Of a DNA stretch of 52,578 nucleotides, positions 15,032-23,413 are shown piece after piece; the stretch's first letter is position 1, and each line of letters opens with the position of its first letter. The translations under genes were made by a program, and so were the position numbers. Source of the stretch: a virus. The notes under the pieces are model-generated. The model worked only from the letters and a program-made list of their open reading frames with translations. It was not told where the DNA came from and ran no database searches. The stretch is from IMG/VR virus record IMGVR_UViG_3300044638_003693, positions 1-52,578 of that record. One strand, given 5' to 3'.

Positions 15032-15176
15032 TGTTATCTATGCTAACTGCTATCAGTGCGACCGCTATTAATATTAAAATCGGCGATGCGGTGTTTCCTT
15101 CGGTTTGGATAGCAAACCCAAAAACACCTACAAACAAAATGCCGAGCGCAATACTACGCAACATGAACTTAATCAT
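15018..15176 (-). CDS. 52-residue membrane protein
   Basis: The ATG at 15176 overlaps the stop of the 43-residue gene, and the frame ends 14 bases inside the next gene. The product has two hydrophobic stretches (IALGILFVGVFGFAI and PILILIAVALIAV) separated by a short polar loop, so it is a likely two-pass inner-membrane protein. Function unknown; holin-like in outline but far from the lysis cassette. Confidence 0.55.
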   Translation of the reverse strand: MIKFMLRSIALGILFVGVFGFAIQTEGNTASPILILIAVALIAVSIDNNAAN

Positions 15177-15300
15177 CGGTGTAGTGGATATCGTCGTACG
15201 GGTCAGCGTTGAATATTACTGACAAGGTCATTGCTATGCCCACCCCTATTAAAATTAGCAGTGATAGCGCAGCAACTATTGTAATGATGGCTGTTAGCAT
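15169..15300 (-). CDS. 43-residue membrane protein
   Basis: The ATG at 15300 lies directly after the RuvC-like stop. One long hydrophobic helix (about residues 3-30) is followed by an acidic/His tail (NADPYDDIHYTDD). It overlaps the next mini-gene. Likely single-pass membrane protein of unknown function. Confidence 0.5.
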   Translation of the reverse strand: MLTAIITIVAALSLLILIGVGIAMTLSVIFNADPYDDIHYTDD

Positions 15301-15888
15301 TTATTTCTCCCTGTATTTTGGGTCTTGTATATTGTGGTAAATCTCGCGCTCGTAGGCTAGGTCGCATTTACCTGCGGCTAGGTGCGCTAGGGCGTACGAG
15401 TCTGCGGCGTTATCGTCGTTAAACTCGACGTTCCACTTCTTGAACACGTGTAGCAGCATCTGGTTTTTCTGCACTCCTGTGCCTTTACCAGTTACGTACT
15501 TCTTTAGTACTGTCGGTGGAATGATGTATGGGTATGCACCGTGGTGCTTGTGTAACAGGTCTCTAAGTAGCAACTTAACAGTCGCCCCTAGTTCTCCCGC
15601 CATGTTTGCCATCTGTGACCCGAAGGCATACCCCTCCATGGCCACGATTACTTCTTTAGCGTCGTATGGAACGTTAGTCTCAATTAGCTCACCTAGTTTA
15701 ATCGAAATATCAACTAGTCGGTCTACTCCGATACCCTCGCCCTTAAACACTACGGTTTTATATGTACCTGAATCAATGTCGATGAAGGTTACGCCAAACC
15801 CCGAATAAGACTGGTCAATCCCAATCGCTACGCGCTTTGCTTTGGAGGGGATTGAACTGCCGAACGTACTGGCCTTACTTCTGGCCAT
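15301..15888 (-). CDS. RuvC-like Holliday-junction resolvase
   Basis: 195 residues. RNase H-fold acidic motifs are GIDQSYSG (about 23-30), VAMEGYAFG (Glu about 87) and the C-terminal pair in NDDNAADSYALA (about 157-168). KYVTGKGTGVQKNQ before the last pair is typical of RuvC-like proteins. It would cut branched recombination or replication intermediates ahead of packaging. Neighbours include a Cas4-like nuclease and RecA. Confidence 0.85.
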   Translation of the reverse strand: MARSKASTFGSSIPSKAKRVAIGIDQSYSGFGVTFIDIDSGTYKTVVFKGEGIGVDRLVDISIKLGELIETNVPYDAKEVIVAMEGYAFGSQMANMAGELGATVKLLLRDLLHKHHGAYPYIIPPTVLKKYVTGKGTGVQKNQMLLHVFKKWNVEFNDDNAADSYALAHLAAGKCDLAYEREIYHNIQDPKYREK

Positions 15889-16391
15889 TAGACGTTGAAC
15901 TTCCTGTTGCGCGTCTTGAAGTTGTCACCCGAGGTACGGCGGGTCAGCTCACGGCTGCATACGGCGCTGCTGCGCTCGCAGTTGTTCGCTAGGGTTTCCA
16001 GCACCTTGCGGTAAGCGTACTTGTTCATGTGCGCTTTCTTCAAGTCTTTGATGTTGCCATCAGAATCGACCATCGCCTTTAGGGCGGTCACTGTGGTCTT
16101 TGGGTGCGAGTCCTGCAGGCGTAGCATCGCCATAGACTCTTCGTAATCTACCTGGCGCTCTAGTTCTTTCTCGTCTACGATAGCGCAGGACAACTGGGTG
16201 TTGACGAAATCGCTATACGCCGCAAACTTGGTGTACAACAGCATCAGGTCTTCGTCGCCTAGCTCTGTAATGTCGGCTGGCATAGACGGGCGCTCTAGCT
16301 CGACCTCTCGGTCAATCGACAACCCTTGCTTATCCATCTCATCGAGGACGTACTTACTGACGTCGTCTGTGATTAGCGTACTCTTGCTCAT
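15888..16391 (-). CDS. protein of unknown function in the recombination block
   Basis: 167 residues, mostly helical and charged. It overlaps both neighbours by one or four bases, sitting between the RuvC-like resolvase and the Cas4-like nuclease. The C-terminal part is basic with two Cys (NNCERSSAVCSREL). A recombination-mediator role fits the position, but no family is recognised. Confidence 0.65.
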   Translation of the reverse strand: MSKSTLITDDVSKYVLDEMDKQGLSIDREVELERPSMPADITELGDEDLMLLYTKFAAYSDFVNTQLSCAIVDEKELERQVDYEESMAMLRLQDSHPKTTVTALKAMVDSDGNIKDLKKAHMNKYAYRKVLETLANNCERSSAVCSRELTRRTSGDNFKTRNRKFNV

Positions 16392-17266
16392 TCGTTAAAC
16401 CCTTCGCATTGCTTGCACTTTAGCGCTCCACCAACATTGCAGTCCGGCGCTGTATTCTTAGACAACGAGTCTACCACAAGTTTGGCACCATCAATGATGT
16501 GTTGGATAGCCCAGGTGTCACGGCGTACAATAAACTCTTTTACCGCCTGTGTGGGCTTAGCCTCATACAGGACTACGGCCTCGTTAGGGACATCTGTGAC
16601 CCCGCTAAGGTTTAGCACTTCCATGTACAACTGAATCTGTGCAACGTGTGACTCAAACGGCGAGGTAAGGTTCTTCCACGCTGTGTCGAAACTTTGGTCG
16701 TTGGCAAACCATGCGCCCTTGTCTAGCCACATAAACGTACCAGCACCTACCGACTTAATCTCCAGCATCAGGTCATCGCCAAACCCTTTCAGCCAACCAT
16801 CCGAGTGACCTGTAATCATCAGGTCTTTATGTACAATCGGCACTTCTTTGTACTTAACCCGGTCTGACCCGCAGTTTATACACCTAGAGGGACTTAAATC
16901 TGTCCAGTAGTTTGAACACTCACGGCACTGCCATGAACCATACAGCGTGCCCATCTCGTAAAACCAGGTCTGCCACGTGTCGTGAATTGCGTGGCCCTGT
17001 GCAAAAATTAGCTCGCGGCTAAACTTGCGCGGCTCTGGTGCTGGGTGATTACCCTTCAGGTGAAAGTAGGATGCGCGATGGCACCAGTACTTACTCACCA
17101 TTGCTGATGGGTGTAGCCCATCGAATGAACGCGAGTTATCAATCGGCTTAGCCAGAACGTGACGCTCTACCTTACCGATTACTCGTGTAGTTGATTTGCC
17201 TGCGTCTACAAAGTTCTTCAATGCGCCTGGGGCAAGTTTCTTTAGTGCTGGTGCTTTCTTAGCCAT
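16388..17266 (-). CDS. Cas4/RecB-like PD-(D/E)XK nuclease
   Basis: 292 residues. A His in FAQGHAIHDTWQ (about 88), ITGHSDGWLKG (Asp about 148) and LMLEIKSVGAG (ExK about 160) give the Cas4/RecB nuclease core. A zinc-ribbon insertion CRECSNYW...CINCGSD lies between (about 107-133). The C-terminus has CNVGGALKCKQCEGF, consistent with the Fe-S cysteines of the Cas4 family. It probably resects DNA ends for recombination with the phage RecA and RuvC-like proteins. Confidence 0.8.
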   Translation of the reverse strand: MAKKAPALKKLAPGALKNFVDAGKSTTRVIGKVERHVLAKPIDNSRSFDGLHPSAMVSKYWCHRASYFHLKGNHPAPEPRKFSRELIFAQGHAIHDTWQTWFYEMGTLYGSWQCRECSNYWTDLSPSRCINCGSDRVKYKEVPIVHKDLMITGHSDGWLKGFGDDLMLEIKSVGAGTFMWLDKGAWFANDQSFDTAWKNLTSPFESHVAQIQLYMEVLNLSGVTDVPNEAVVLYEAKPTQAVKEFIVRRDTWAIQHIIDGAKLVVDSLSKNTAPDCNVGGALKCKQCEGFNE

Positions 17267-17289
17267 TTATACCGTCCTTGACTAAGAAG

Positions 17290-17301
17290 CTATCACACAA
17301 C
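17290..17301 (-). promoter_or_regulatory. GTTGTGTGATAG promoter-like motif
   Basis: On the minus strand, GTTGTGTGATAG lies 24 bases upstream of the Cas4-like ATG and differs by one base from the 12-mer upstream of the gene starting at 9665. The start also has a good ribosome-binding site (AAGGACGG). Confidence 0.45.
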
Positions 17302-17312
17302 TTCTAGATTGT

Positions 17313-17687
17313 CTACTTTGTTTTTTTAGCCAGCTCTTCTAACGTTTTTCCCTGGCGTGTTGCTTTTCGTTTTAGAGCAGCCCGCTCACGGTGGCTCATC
17401 CCACCCCAGATGCCGTGAACCTTATCAGTCTTATCAGCAAACAATAGGCACTGCATGCGAACTGGGCACTCGCCCCTGCCATCTTTCCCATAGCAAATGG
17501 CCTTAGCTTTATCAGCTATAGGCTTGTAAAGGCTTTTATCTCTGGGCGGAAACCACAAGTCTGGGTCATAAACATTTACCGGAGGCTTTGAGCCAGGGAC
17601 TGTGTCTGCACATTTAGCCTGCTCCATCCAGCCTTCATAAGTTAGAAAACCGGGCGTGTCGCTAGACGACTCGTAGGGTGACTTCAA
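17313..17687 (-). CDS. WhiB-family Fe-S transcription regulator
   Basis: From a TTG at 17687, preceded by GGAG at 5-base spacing, it is 124 residues; an ATG at 17741 overlaps the upstream gene and lacks such a site. The WhiB pattern is present: a first Cys in AKCADT, then AICYGKDGRGECPVRMQC, then GIWGGMS and a basic tail. WhiB proteins bind a 4Fe-4S cluster through four Cys and are confined to actinobacteria and their phages, so this supports the host call. The spacing between Cys 2 and Cys 3 is eight residues where two is usual. Confidence 0.9.
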   Translation of the reverse strand: MKSPYESSSDTPGFLTYEGWMEQAKCADTVPGSKPPVNVYDPDLWFPPRDKSLYKPIADKAKAICYGKDGRGECPVRMQCLLFADKTDKVHGIWGGMSHRERAALKRKATRQGKTLEELAKKTK

Positions 17688-17710
17688 TGTTGCTCCGAAA
17701 AGTAGTAGGG

Positions 17711-18055
17711 CTACTTCTCTCCAGTGTGCTCCTCTAAGCATTGTAGCACATATTCTCGGAGTTCTAAGAAATCGTTTTCGTCCAGCAGCACGTAGTTGAC
17801 GTCGTTCAGGCTGACCCCTAGAACGGGCGTACGGCCGTCTAGGATGGCCTCTGTGGTTATCTTCTCAAGAACGTCGGACTTTAGCGTGAACGACTTCTTA
17901 CCAGTCCACTTGTGCTCAATCAACAGGTCTTTAGACCGCACGTCTCCCTTGCGAAACCAGAAGGCACCGGAGGCAGCACTACGCTGACCTCCGATGACTT
18001 TAGCTAGTCTCTTCTCGTGTTTGAGTGACTGCTTCTGGCCTTCTGATTTAGCCAA
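17711..18055 (-). CDS. PD-(D/E)XK resolvase-like nuclease
   Basis: 114 residues. FRKGDVRSKDLLIEHKWT (about 34-51) gives the D...ExK core of Hjc-like or phage resolvase nucleases, followed by KSFTLKSDVLEKI and a GRTPVLGVSL strand. It would cut branched DNA or nick at junctions. It overlaps the downstream WhiB frame only if WhiB started at 17741. Confidence 0.75.
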   Translation of the reverse strand: MAKSEGQKQSLKHEKRLAKVIGGQRSAASGAFWFRKGDVRSKDLLIEHKWTGKKSFTLKSDVLEKITTEAILDGRTPVLGVSLNDVNYVLLDENDFLELREYVLQCLEEHTGEK

Positions 18056-18242
18056 TATTTAGTTCCTTCTTGACAAACGCCCAAAAGTCTTCTGGGTCTA
18101 CTTCCTTGGCTGTTTTTCTGCCGCTGACATTTGGGTTAAAACTCTGCCTGTTCTTTTCCATGTAGCAGGGCTTACACAAACCCTTTGCGTAATGGCCCTG
18201 GCCACAGGTTATACAGTTGTCGGTAATTCTAGGTCTAGGCAA
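18048..18242 (-). CDS. small zinc-finger protein
   Basis: 64 residues. CITCGQGHYAKGLCKPC (about 10-26) gives CxxC...CxxC, a compact zinc ribbon typical of small phage DNA-binding proteins. A basic linker follows, then an acidic helix (PEDFWAFVKKEL). Overlaps both neighbours by eight bases. Function unknown. Confidence 0.65.
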   Translation of the reverse strand: MPRPRITDNCITCGQGHYAKGLCKPCYMEKNRQSFNPNVSGRKTAKEVDPEDFWAFVKKELNIG

Positions 18243-19248
18243 GCTTTAGGGTTCCTAGCACGTCTTTCTGCAAGGTCTCCTGTAGGTCTACCTCTTCGCG
18301 GATTGAATTTAGCATAGCGTCAGCGCCCTGCCATTGGCGGTCTGCGTAACGGTAGTAAGCACCTGCACGAGTAATAATCTTGTTTAGGATACCCAAGGCT
18401 ACAATCTCCTTGGCGTAGTCGTACTCGCCCTTGTCAATACCGCCTCCGTCGTCAAAGTAGAAGTCGGTGTACGCAGTCTGGCCTGGGGGAGCTGACTTGT
18501 TCTTACGGGTCTGGAACTTGATAGTCTGGCCTACCTTGCGCTTTTCCTGGCCGGTGCCGGTTTCAATCCATTCGTCACGCTTGACGTCAATGCGGGTAAA
18601 GAAAAAGTAATTCTTTGCCTCGCCACCTGGGGTGGTGCGCGGGTCTCCGTACATTACGCCAATCTTCATTCGCCACTGGTTAATAATTAGACCAATGAAC
18701 GGGCGTTCTCCGCCGAGTAGGTCACGCTTTCCGGCCTTCTCCATCTTGCGGAAGAACTTGCCCATGAGCATAGCCCCACGGCCAACGGTAAATTCGTCCA
18801 TCTCTTTCTCGTCTTCAGCAGACGGGACCAGGGCAGGCAACGAATCAATAACTACACAGTCGACTTCCTGGGTCTCTACGAACTCTAGGACAGCGGTCAG
18901 CGCAATTTCCATGACGTTGCTAGTAAACACGTGAACGCGGGTTGGGTCTACGCCACACATCTCAGCGTACTCTGGTACCCACTCCTCGGCAGCAATCCAG
19001 ATGGTCGTGAAGTTAGGGTCGCGCCTCTGGTTGATGGCAATAGTCTTTAGGGCCAGGGCAGTCTTGCCGTTGCTAGCCTCTCCGATAATCTCGTGCCACT
19101 GGTTAGTAGGCCAGCCACCGCCAAGAATCATGTCTAGTGACAATGACCCGCTAGGAAAACGAGTTGGCTTAGCTACCTTAGATGCTAGTACGACGGTGTT
19201 CTCCCCGTACTTCTTGTTTATTTGTGCAAGTACTTTGTCTAGTGACAT
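18235..19248 (-). CDS. recA: RecA/UvsX-type recombinase
   Basis: 337 residues. RecA layout: a PTRFPSGSLSLDMILGGG lead-in, Walker A GEASNGKT (about 50), the WIAAEEW segment, DCVVIDSLPALVP (Walker B) and IIN-QW, then TPGGEAKNYFFF. It forms filaments on ssDNA for strand exchange. The protein is shorter than bacterial RecA (about 350) and diverged. The neighbouring Cas4-like, RuvC-like and resolvase genes form a recombination module. Confidence 0.9.
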   Translation of the reverse strand: MSLDKVLAQINKKYGENTVVLASKVAKPTRFPSGSLSLDMILGGGWPTNQWHEIIGEASNGKTALALKTIAINQRRDPNFTTIWIAAEEWVPEYAEMCGVDPTRVHVFTSNVMEIALTAVLEFVETQEVDCVVIDSLPALVPSAEDEKEMDEFTVGRGAMLMGKFFRKMEKAGKRDLLGGERPFIGLIINQWRMKIGVMYGDPRTTPGGEAKNYFFFTRIDVKRDEWIETGTGQEKRKVGQTIKFQTRKNKSAPPGQTAYTDFYFDDGGGIDKGEYDYAKEIVALGILNKIITRAGAYYRYADRQWQGADAMLNSIREEVDLQETLQKDVLGTLKLA

Positions 19249-19619
19249 TAGCCAATCTTTCCGATAATAGTGCCTGGGTTAAAGTTATTTGCGGTGCTTA
19301 TCTGTGAAGCAGCAACGGTGTTGCCGTTAGACGGCACGTGCATGCCTGGCATTCCGGTACCAGACTGAATACGCGGGTAGCCGCAATCGTAGCAGCGTGA
19401 TTCGATTTCAGGCATGCCCGGCATCTTTCCGTAGTTTCCGCTAGAGCAGTTTGGGCAACGAGAATACGCTGTGGCGCTCTGTGGTAGTCGCTGCTCCTGT
19501 TGCGGTACGCCTTGAGGCATCTGCTGCATCGGTGCTTGTGACGGTGGCACCTGTGCTGGATATTGTGAGGGCTGCTGAGGCGTAGTTCCGAGCTTGTTAG
19601 CCCACCATGAGTTACTCAT
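19248..19619 (-). CDS. Pro/Gln-rich protein with zinc ribbon
   Basis: 123 residues. The first 50 are Pro/Gln/Met-rich and probably disordered; CPNCSSGNYG and CYDCGYPR (about 55-80) form a zinc ribbon. A Gly/Met-rich tail follows. Its stop overlaps the RecA start by one base, so it may aid RecA or ssDNA handling. No family assigned. Confidence 0.65.
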   Translation of the reverse strand: MSNSWWANKLGTTPQQPSQYPAQVPPSQAPMQQMPQGVPQQEQRLPQSATAYSRCPNCSSGNYGKMPGMPEIESRCYDCGYPRIQSGTGMPGMHVPSNGNTVAASQISTANNFNPGTIIGKIG

Positions 19620-19626
19620 ATTTGTC

Positions 19627-20064
19627 CTAATCTATGTCAATCTGTGAGCTGTCGAGGTGCACTAGACCTAGCTCTAGCGCACTTGCAAGCATGGTAAGTA
19701 GGCCTGAAAACGTTATCTGTTTGTATAACTGCTTTAAGGAGCCTTTGTCATTGTCTAGTTTTTCCGCCGTAATTAAGCCGGACTCAATTAGGTCCTGTTT
19801 TTGCATCTCAAAAACATACTGCGCGTTCATGCTCGCATACAGGTTTATTAGCGGTAGTAGGGGGTCCAGCCTATTAGTTCTAAGACCCGACTCCTCTAGT
19901 TCTTTTTCGTGACCCTCTTCGCTAACAGGGGTGATATCAAACACGTCTAGGTGTTTATTTGGGTTATCAACATTCATGTCGTACATATACCAGCGGTATA
20001 GGGTAGTCAACGGAATCTTGCTAATCTCAACCTCACCTGACCTGTCATCGTCGGAGTACATCAT
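19627..20064 (-). CDS. protein of unknown function
   Basis: 145 residues, acidic and helical, with a central stretch PLLPLINLYASMNAQYVFEMQ. Located between DNA polymerase (four-base overlap) and the zinc-ribbon protein. No motif seen; context suggests a replication or recombination accessory role. Confidence 0.6.
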   Translation of the reverse strand: MMYSDDDRSGEVEISKIPLTTLYRWYMYDMNVDNPNKHLDVFDITPVSEEGHEKELEESGLRTNRLDPLLPLINLYASMNAQYVFEMQKQDLIESGLITAEKLDNDKGSLKQLYKQITFSGLLTMLASALELGLVHLDSSQIDID

Positions 20065-22043
20065 TTAGCCTCTCCCCAACGGTCTACAATCTTTACGTCT
20101 GCAATTAGTGGCACTTTTAACACCTGTATCTCTTCCATTGCTTGGCGCAGTTTTTCTGCGGTTTCTTCTGCTAGCTCTGCTGGAGTAGTTAGCACCAACT
20201 CGTCGTGAACTGTAAGAATTATCTTACTACCTTTTGGAATCATCTGATGCGCACGTACCATCGCAATCTTGATGATATCGGCGGCGCTGCCCTGAATCTT
20301 AGTATTAAATGCCTGGCGCTCAGCCCCTGCTCGTACGCCATTGTCTCTGGCCTTAATCTCAGGCAAGTAGCGGCGGCGGCCCGTGATGGTCTTTACGAAT
20401 GGCACAGGAGTACCTTGACGAGTTGCCCCAATAACCTTTGCACGATACTTAGCGATTGAGTTAAACTCTGCGGCAAATCGGTCAAGTAGGTCACGGGCCT
20501 CAGTCTTGGTACAACCAATCTGGCTAGCAATCTTGTCTGGTCCAACACCGTACGCCATGGCTAGTACAAGCACCTTACCGGCTTTTCGGTCTACGCCCAT
20601 AGTCTCACCGACTGTGGTATAGATGTCCTTGCCGTTTAGGTAGTTGTCCATCATAATCGGGTCTTCCGAGAACGACGCAATAACACGGGGCTCAATCTGC
20701 GAGTAGTCAGCAACAATCAGCTTGTGACCTGGAGGGGCCACAAACAGGTTACGGATGGCCTTGCCATGCGACGTGTGCGGAGCTGGCACGTTCTGCAGGT
20801 TTGGATTACGACTTGAGAAACGGCCGGTCTCTGCACCAATCTGTACAAAGTCGCCGTGCAACTTACCGTTAATTAGCAGGCTATCTTTAGTCTCTACTTT
20901 GGTCTTACCGCCAACTGTCTTTTCTACATCGCCGCCAAGATACGGAATCACGTAAGTAGAAAGCAACTTGTTGTAGTCGGCGTACTCCAGCATGGCGGTA
21001 ACCAGTGGGTCCTTGTCACGGTAAGGCTCTAGGGCCTCGGCCGACACTGAGTAGTCAGATAGCATCAGGTCGCCATCTTCACGGTCTTTTTGAGTTCCCT
21101 TTGGCGTTAGGACTTGAGCTTTTAGGCCGCGTCCACCCTCTGACTTAGGGCCGTACAGTAGTAACTGCTTCTCTGGATTGGAGTTGATATTAAACTCACG
21201 CCCAGCGGCCTTGTAGATATTGCCGCGAGCCTCTTCTACCTTTTCCTCCAGGTCGGCCTTTAACTGCTTTAGCGACTCGGTATCAATAGTTGCGCCAGTA
21301 AGTTTCATGTCGCATAGAACGGCTAGAACATCCATCTCGAGCGAGAACACGCGCCCTAGGTCTCCAGCCTCTAGCTTTGGAACCAGCGACTTCCACAACA
21401 GGAATGTGTACTTTGAGTCTAGGTATGCGTACTTGGCAACGGTGTTGAAGTCGTAGACCTCTACCTCTTTACCAACGCCCTTGGCCATTTCGTAGCCAAA
21501 CTCACGCTTAAGGCAGTCAGCAAGGCCGCATTTGTTCTTGTTGCGATTATCTGAAACAAAAGACGCAACCATGGTGTCGAAGTACGGACCGCTTGGTACG
21601 CGGCCGCCGTAGTATTTAGCTACGGAGGTAAGGTCAAATACTAAGTTGTGACCTATGGTTAGTATGTCTTCGTTAAACATCAAGGGCTCTAGTCCCTTAA
21701 ATACCTCAGCCGGAAACAGTTGCTCGGGGGCTGGGCCAAATAGTTTAGTGGCTTTCTTAGCGTCACGGCTGTAGTCACTAGGGCGTAGAGCCAGGCCCTT
21801 TTGCTTACGGAGTTCTCCCTGACCTGTTAGCGGAAATATCTCCTCAATAAAGTCACCATGTGGGTGACCCATTGGGATAACGTCGCATCGGCCATGTGTG
21901 GCTAGTGTAATCCATAAGACCTCGTTAACAGGTGTGAGGCCTCGGAAGGGGCCTACGGTTTCAACGTCGTAGGCAAACGCGTCTTGAGTGAGGTAGTAAT
22001 CTACCATCTCGGTTAGTTGTTCGGCAGTTGTAATAATGTTCAT
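20061..22043 (-). CDS. polA: family A DNA polymerase with 3'-5' exonuclease
   Basis: 660 residues from the ATG at 22043, which follows AGGATG at good spacing; an upstream ATG at 22058 has no site. The exonuclease domain shows FAYDVETV (DxE), GHNLVFDLTS and YAYLDSKYTF. The polymerase domain shows motif A VADYSQIEPR, the motif B helix KAGKVLVLAMAYGVG and motif C LTVHDELVL. In motif A the usual EL is EP. No 5'-3' nuclease domain is present. It is the replicative or gap-filling polymerase of the phage. Confidence 0.95.
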   Translation of the reverse strand: MNIITTAEQLTEMVDYYLTQDAFAYDVETVGPFRGLTPVNEVLWITLATHGRCDVIPMGHPHGDFIEEIFPLTGQGELRKQKGLALRPSDYSRDAKKATKLFGPAPEQLFPAEVFKGLEPLMFNEDILTIGHNLVFDLTSVAKYYGGRVPSGPYFDTMVASFVSDNRNKNKCGLADCLKREFGYEMAKGVGKEVEVYDFNTVAKYAYLDSKYTFLLWKSLVPKLEAGDLGRVFSLEMDVLAVLCDMKLTGATIDTESLKQLKADLEEKVEEARGNIYKAAGREFNINSNPEKQLLLYGPKSEGGRGLKAQVLTPKGTQKDREDGDLMLSDYSVSAEALEPYRDKDPLVTAMLEYADYNKLLSTYVIPYLGGDVEKTVGGKTKVETKDSLLINGKLHGDFVQIGAETGRFSSRNPNLQNVPAPHTSHGKAIRNLFVAPPGHKLIVADYSQIEPRVIASFSEDPIMMDNYLNGKDIYTTVGETMGVDRKAGKVLVLAMAYGVGPDKIASQIGCTKTEARDLLDRFAAEFNSIAKYRAKVIGATRQGTPVPFVKTITGRRRYLPEIKARDNGVRAGAERQAFNTKIQGSAADIIKIAMVRAHQMIPKGSKIILTVHDELVLTTPAELAEETAEKLRQAMEEIQVLKVPLIADVKIVDRWGEAK

Positions 22044-22106
22044 TTGGCATCCTGGCAATAGCGCAAAAGGCGGGGGAGGTTAGTCCCCCGCCAATCGCTA
22101 GGTTAT

Positions 22107-22766
22107 CTAGATAAGCGAGTCAACAATCTCGTCAAGTTCCTCTAGTGAGTGCTCCTTGATGAGGTTGCGAGTGTAAACTTCGGCAGAGGTTACTGCAGCA
22201 GATGCCTTTTCAGCATCTAGGTTCCAGTCCTCTTCGAGGTCGCGCTCCTTGATAGGGGTGACGGTGTAAGAAGTCTGTGGACCCTTACCGATGCGAATGA
22301 TTGCCCAGTAACCCTTGGTAAGAGGGCCCTGTGGTGAGTAGTGAGCTGCGTGCAAGGCCTGGTAAAGACGAGCACCTGAGATTAGCATTTGACGCTGGAT
22401 ACCTGACTCTGAGTTCAGGGTTACAACGGTGAATGCACGCTTGTTCTCAGGGCGGTCCTGTAGCTTAACGCACAGTGGGCAGTCAGCTCCGATGCAGACA
22501 TACGAGCGCTTACCGCTGGTCTTCTGCTTTAGGAAGTGCTGCTTGTAGATAGCGAATGGTCCGTTCTCATCCAAGAACTTGAAGACCAGGTGCTTACCCT
22601 CTTCAAACTTTACTTCCGTTGGGAAGTCGCTAGAAGTGGTGAAGGTGTCCGCTGCATCCCAGCCCGAAAGGACTGAGGTTGACGAAGCAGTTGCCTGCTG
22701 TGGACGGTCGTCAATGTCGTCGGCAACATAGCTGGCGGCATCTGGGGCATTTTTCTGAACTGGCAT
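22107..22766 (-). CDS. probable single-stranded DNA-binding protein
   Basis: 219 residues. A disordered N-terminus precedes a beta-rich core containing RSYVCIGADCPLC (zinc-knuckle-like) and ITVTP-type strands, and the C-terminus is acidic (EHSLEELDEIVDSL). The acidic tail and a position beside polymerase A are typical of phage ssDNA-binding proteins. It is co-directional with and adjacent to the polymerase. Not proven by a strong motif. Confidence 0.6.
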   Translation of the reverse strand: MPVQKNAPDAASYVADDIDDRPQQATASSTSVLSGWDAADTFTTSSDFPTEVKFEEGKHLVFKFLDENGPFAIYKQHFLKQKTSGKRSYVCIGADCPLCVKLQDRPENKRAFTVVTLNSESGIQRQMLISGARLYQALHAAHYSPQGPLTKGYWAIIRIGKGPQTSYTVTPIKERDLEEDWNLDAEKASAAVTSAEVYTRNLIKEHSLEELDEIVDSLI

Positions 22767-22773
22767 GTTTTCC

Positions 22774-23241
22774 TTATTTGTCGTTGTTTTGCATTTCTTC
22801 TGCGCGGATAGTTTCCCACGCCTCGGCTATCTTGTCAACAAGACTCCGGTGTAAAGACCATTCTATACGGTCAATTCCCAAAAGTCCAGCTTTATCGAAT
22901 AAACCTACAGTGGCCTCAACCATTGCTTTGCTATACAAGCGCCTACCAGCATACACCGCACCGTTTGCTCCCTGCTTGGAAGGGAGTCGGTATGGCGATG
23001 TTGGAAGTATTCCATTCTCCACCCAGTACCTTACGGTCTTGGTTGGTCGGCCTAGGGCCTTGGCTAACGAGCCTAGCGTATACATTTGAATCTGTCTACC
23101 ATTTGGCAAAACTTTATCAAACGCATCGGTTTCCCACGAAGTGTCTTTCGGAATCTCGGCAACAGGCTCTTTACGCTTACGCTTGCTGCCTGGATAAAAT
23201 GCGTCTAACCCCGAAAAAGATTCTTCGATAAAGTCACTCAC
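22774..23241 (-). CDS. MerR-type helix-turn-helix protein
   Basis: 155 residues. A MerR-like winged helix lies at about 38-85: MYTLGSLAKALGRPTKTVRYW followed by VENGILPTSPYRLPS and a RRLYSKAMVEA segment. No effector domain is visible, as in excisionase- or MerR-like phage regulators. It may regulate middle genes; the binding site is unknown. Confidence 0.75.
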   Translation of the reverse strand: MSDFIEESFSGLDAFYPGSKRKRKEPVAEIPKDTSWETDAFDKVLPNGRQIQMYTLGSLAKALGRPTKTVRYWVENGILPTSPYRLPSKQGANGAVYAGRRLYSKAMVEATVGLFDKAGLLGIDRIEWSLHRSLVDKIAEAWETIRAEEMQNNDK

Positions 23242-23413
23242 TAGATTCTCCGGTCACCAATTTTAAAGTTCGTTCTGGAAGAACTATTTTGTTTTTACTC
23301 AAGACAGTAAGTATACGCTCTCGCTCTGACATTGCAGTGTGCTCGTCGTGAAGTCTAAGCCACTCCGAGTACTCTGGTCCGAATCTTTTCAAAAAATTAG
23401 CTAATTTGCTCAT
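23234..23413 (-). CDS. 59-residue helical protein
   Basis: Starts at the ATG at 23413 (after AGAAGGACGC) inside the stop region of the 71-residue gene. The product starts MSKLANFLKRF and contains ERERILTVLSK, a helix also seen in the neighbouring mini-genes (ERERIIKLL, ERDRITTLL). A longer upstream frame exists, but that part is out-of-frame shadow. Function unknown. Confidence 0.6.
   Translation of the reverse strand: MSKLANFLKRFGPEYSEWLRLHDEHTAMSERERILTVLSKNKIVLPERTLKLVTGESSE

Noticed and set aside
17741-17741. ATG start of the WhiB gene at 17741
   Set aside because: It overlaps the upstream nuclease by 31 bases and has no ribosome-binding site; the TTG at 17687 has GGAG at five-base spacing.
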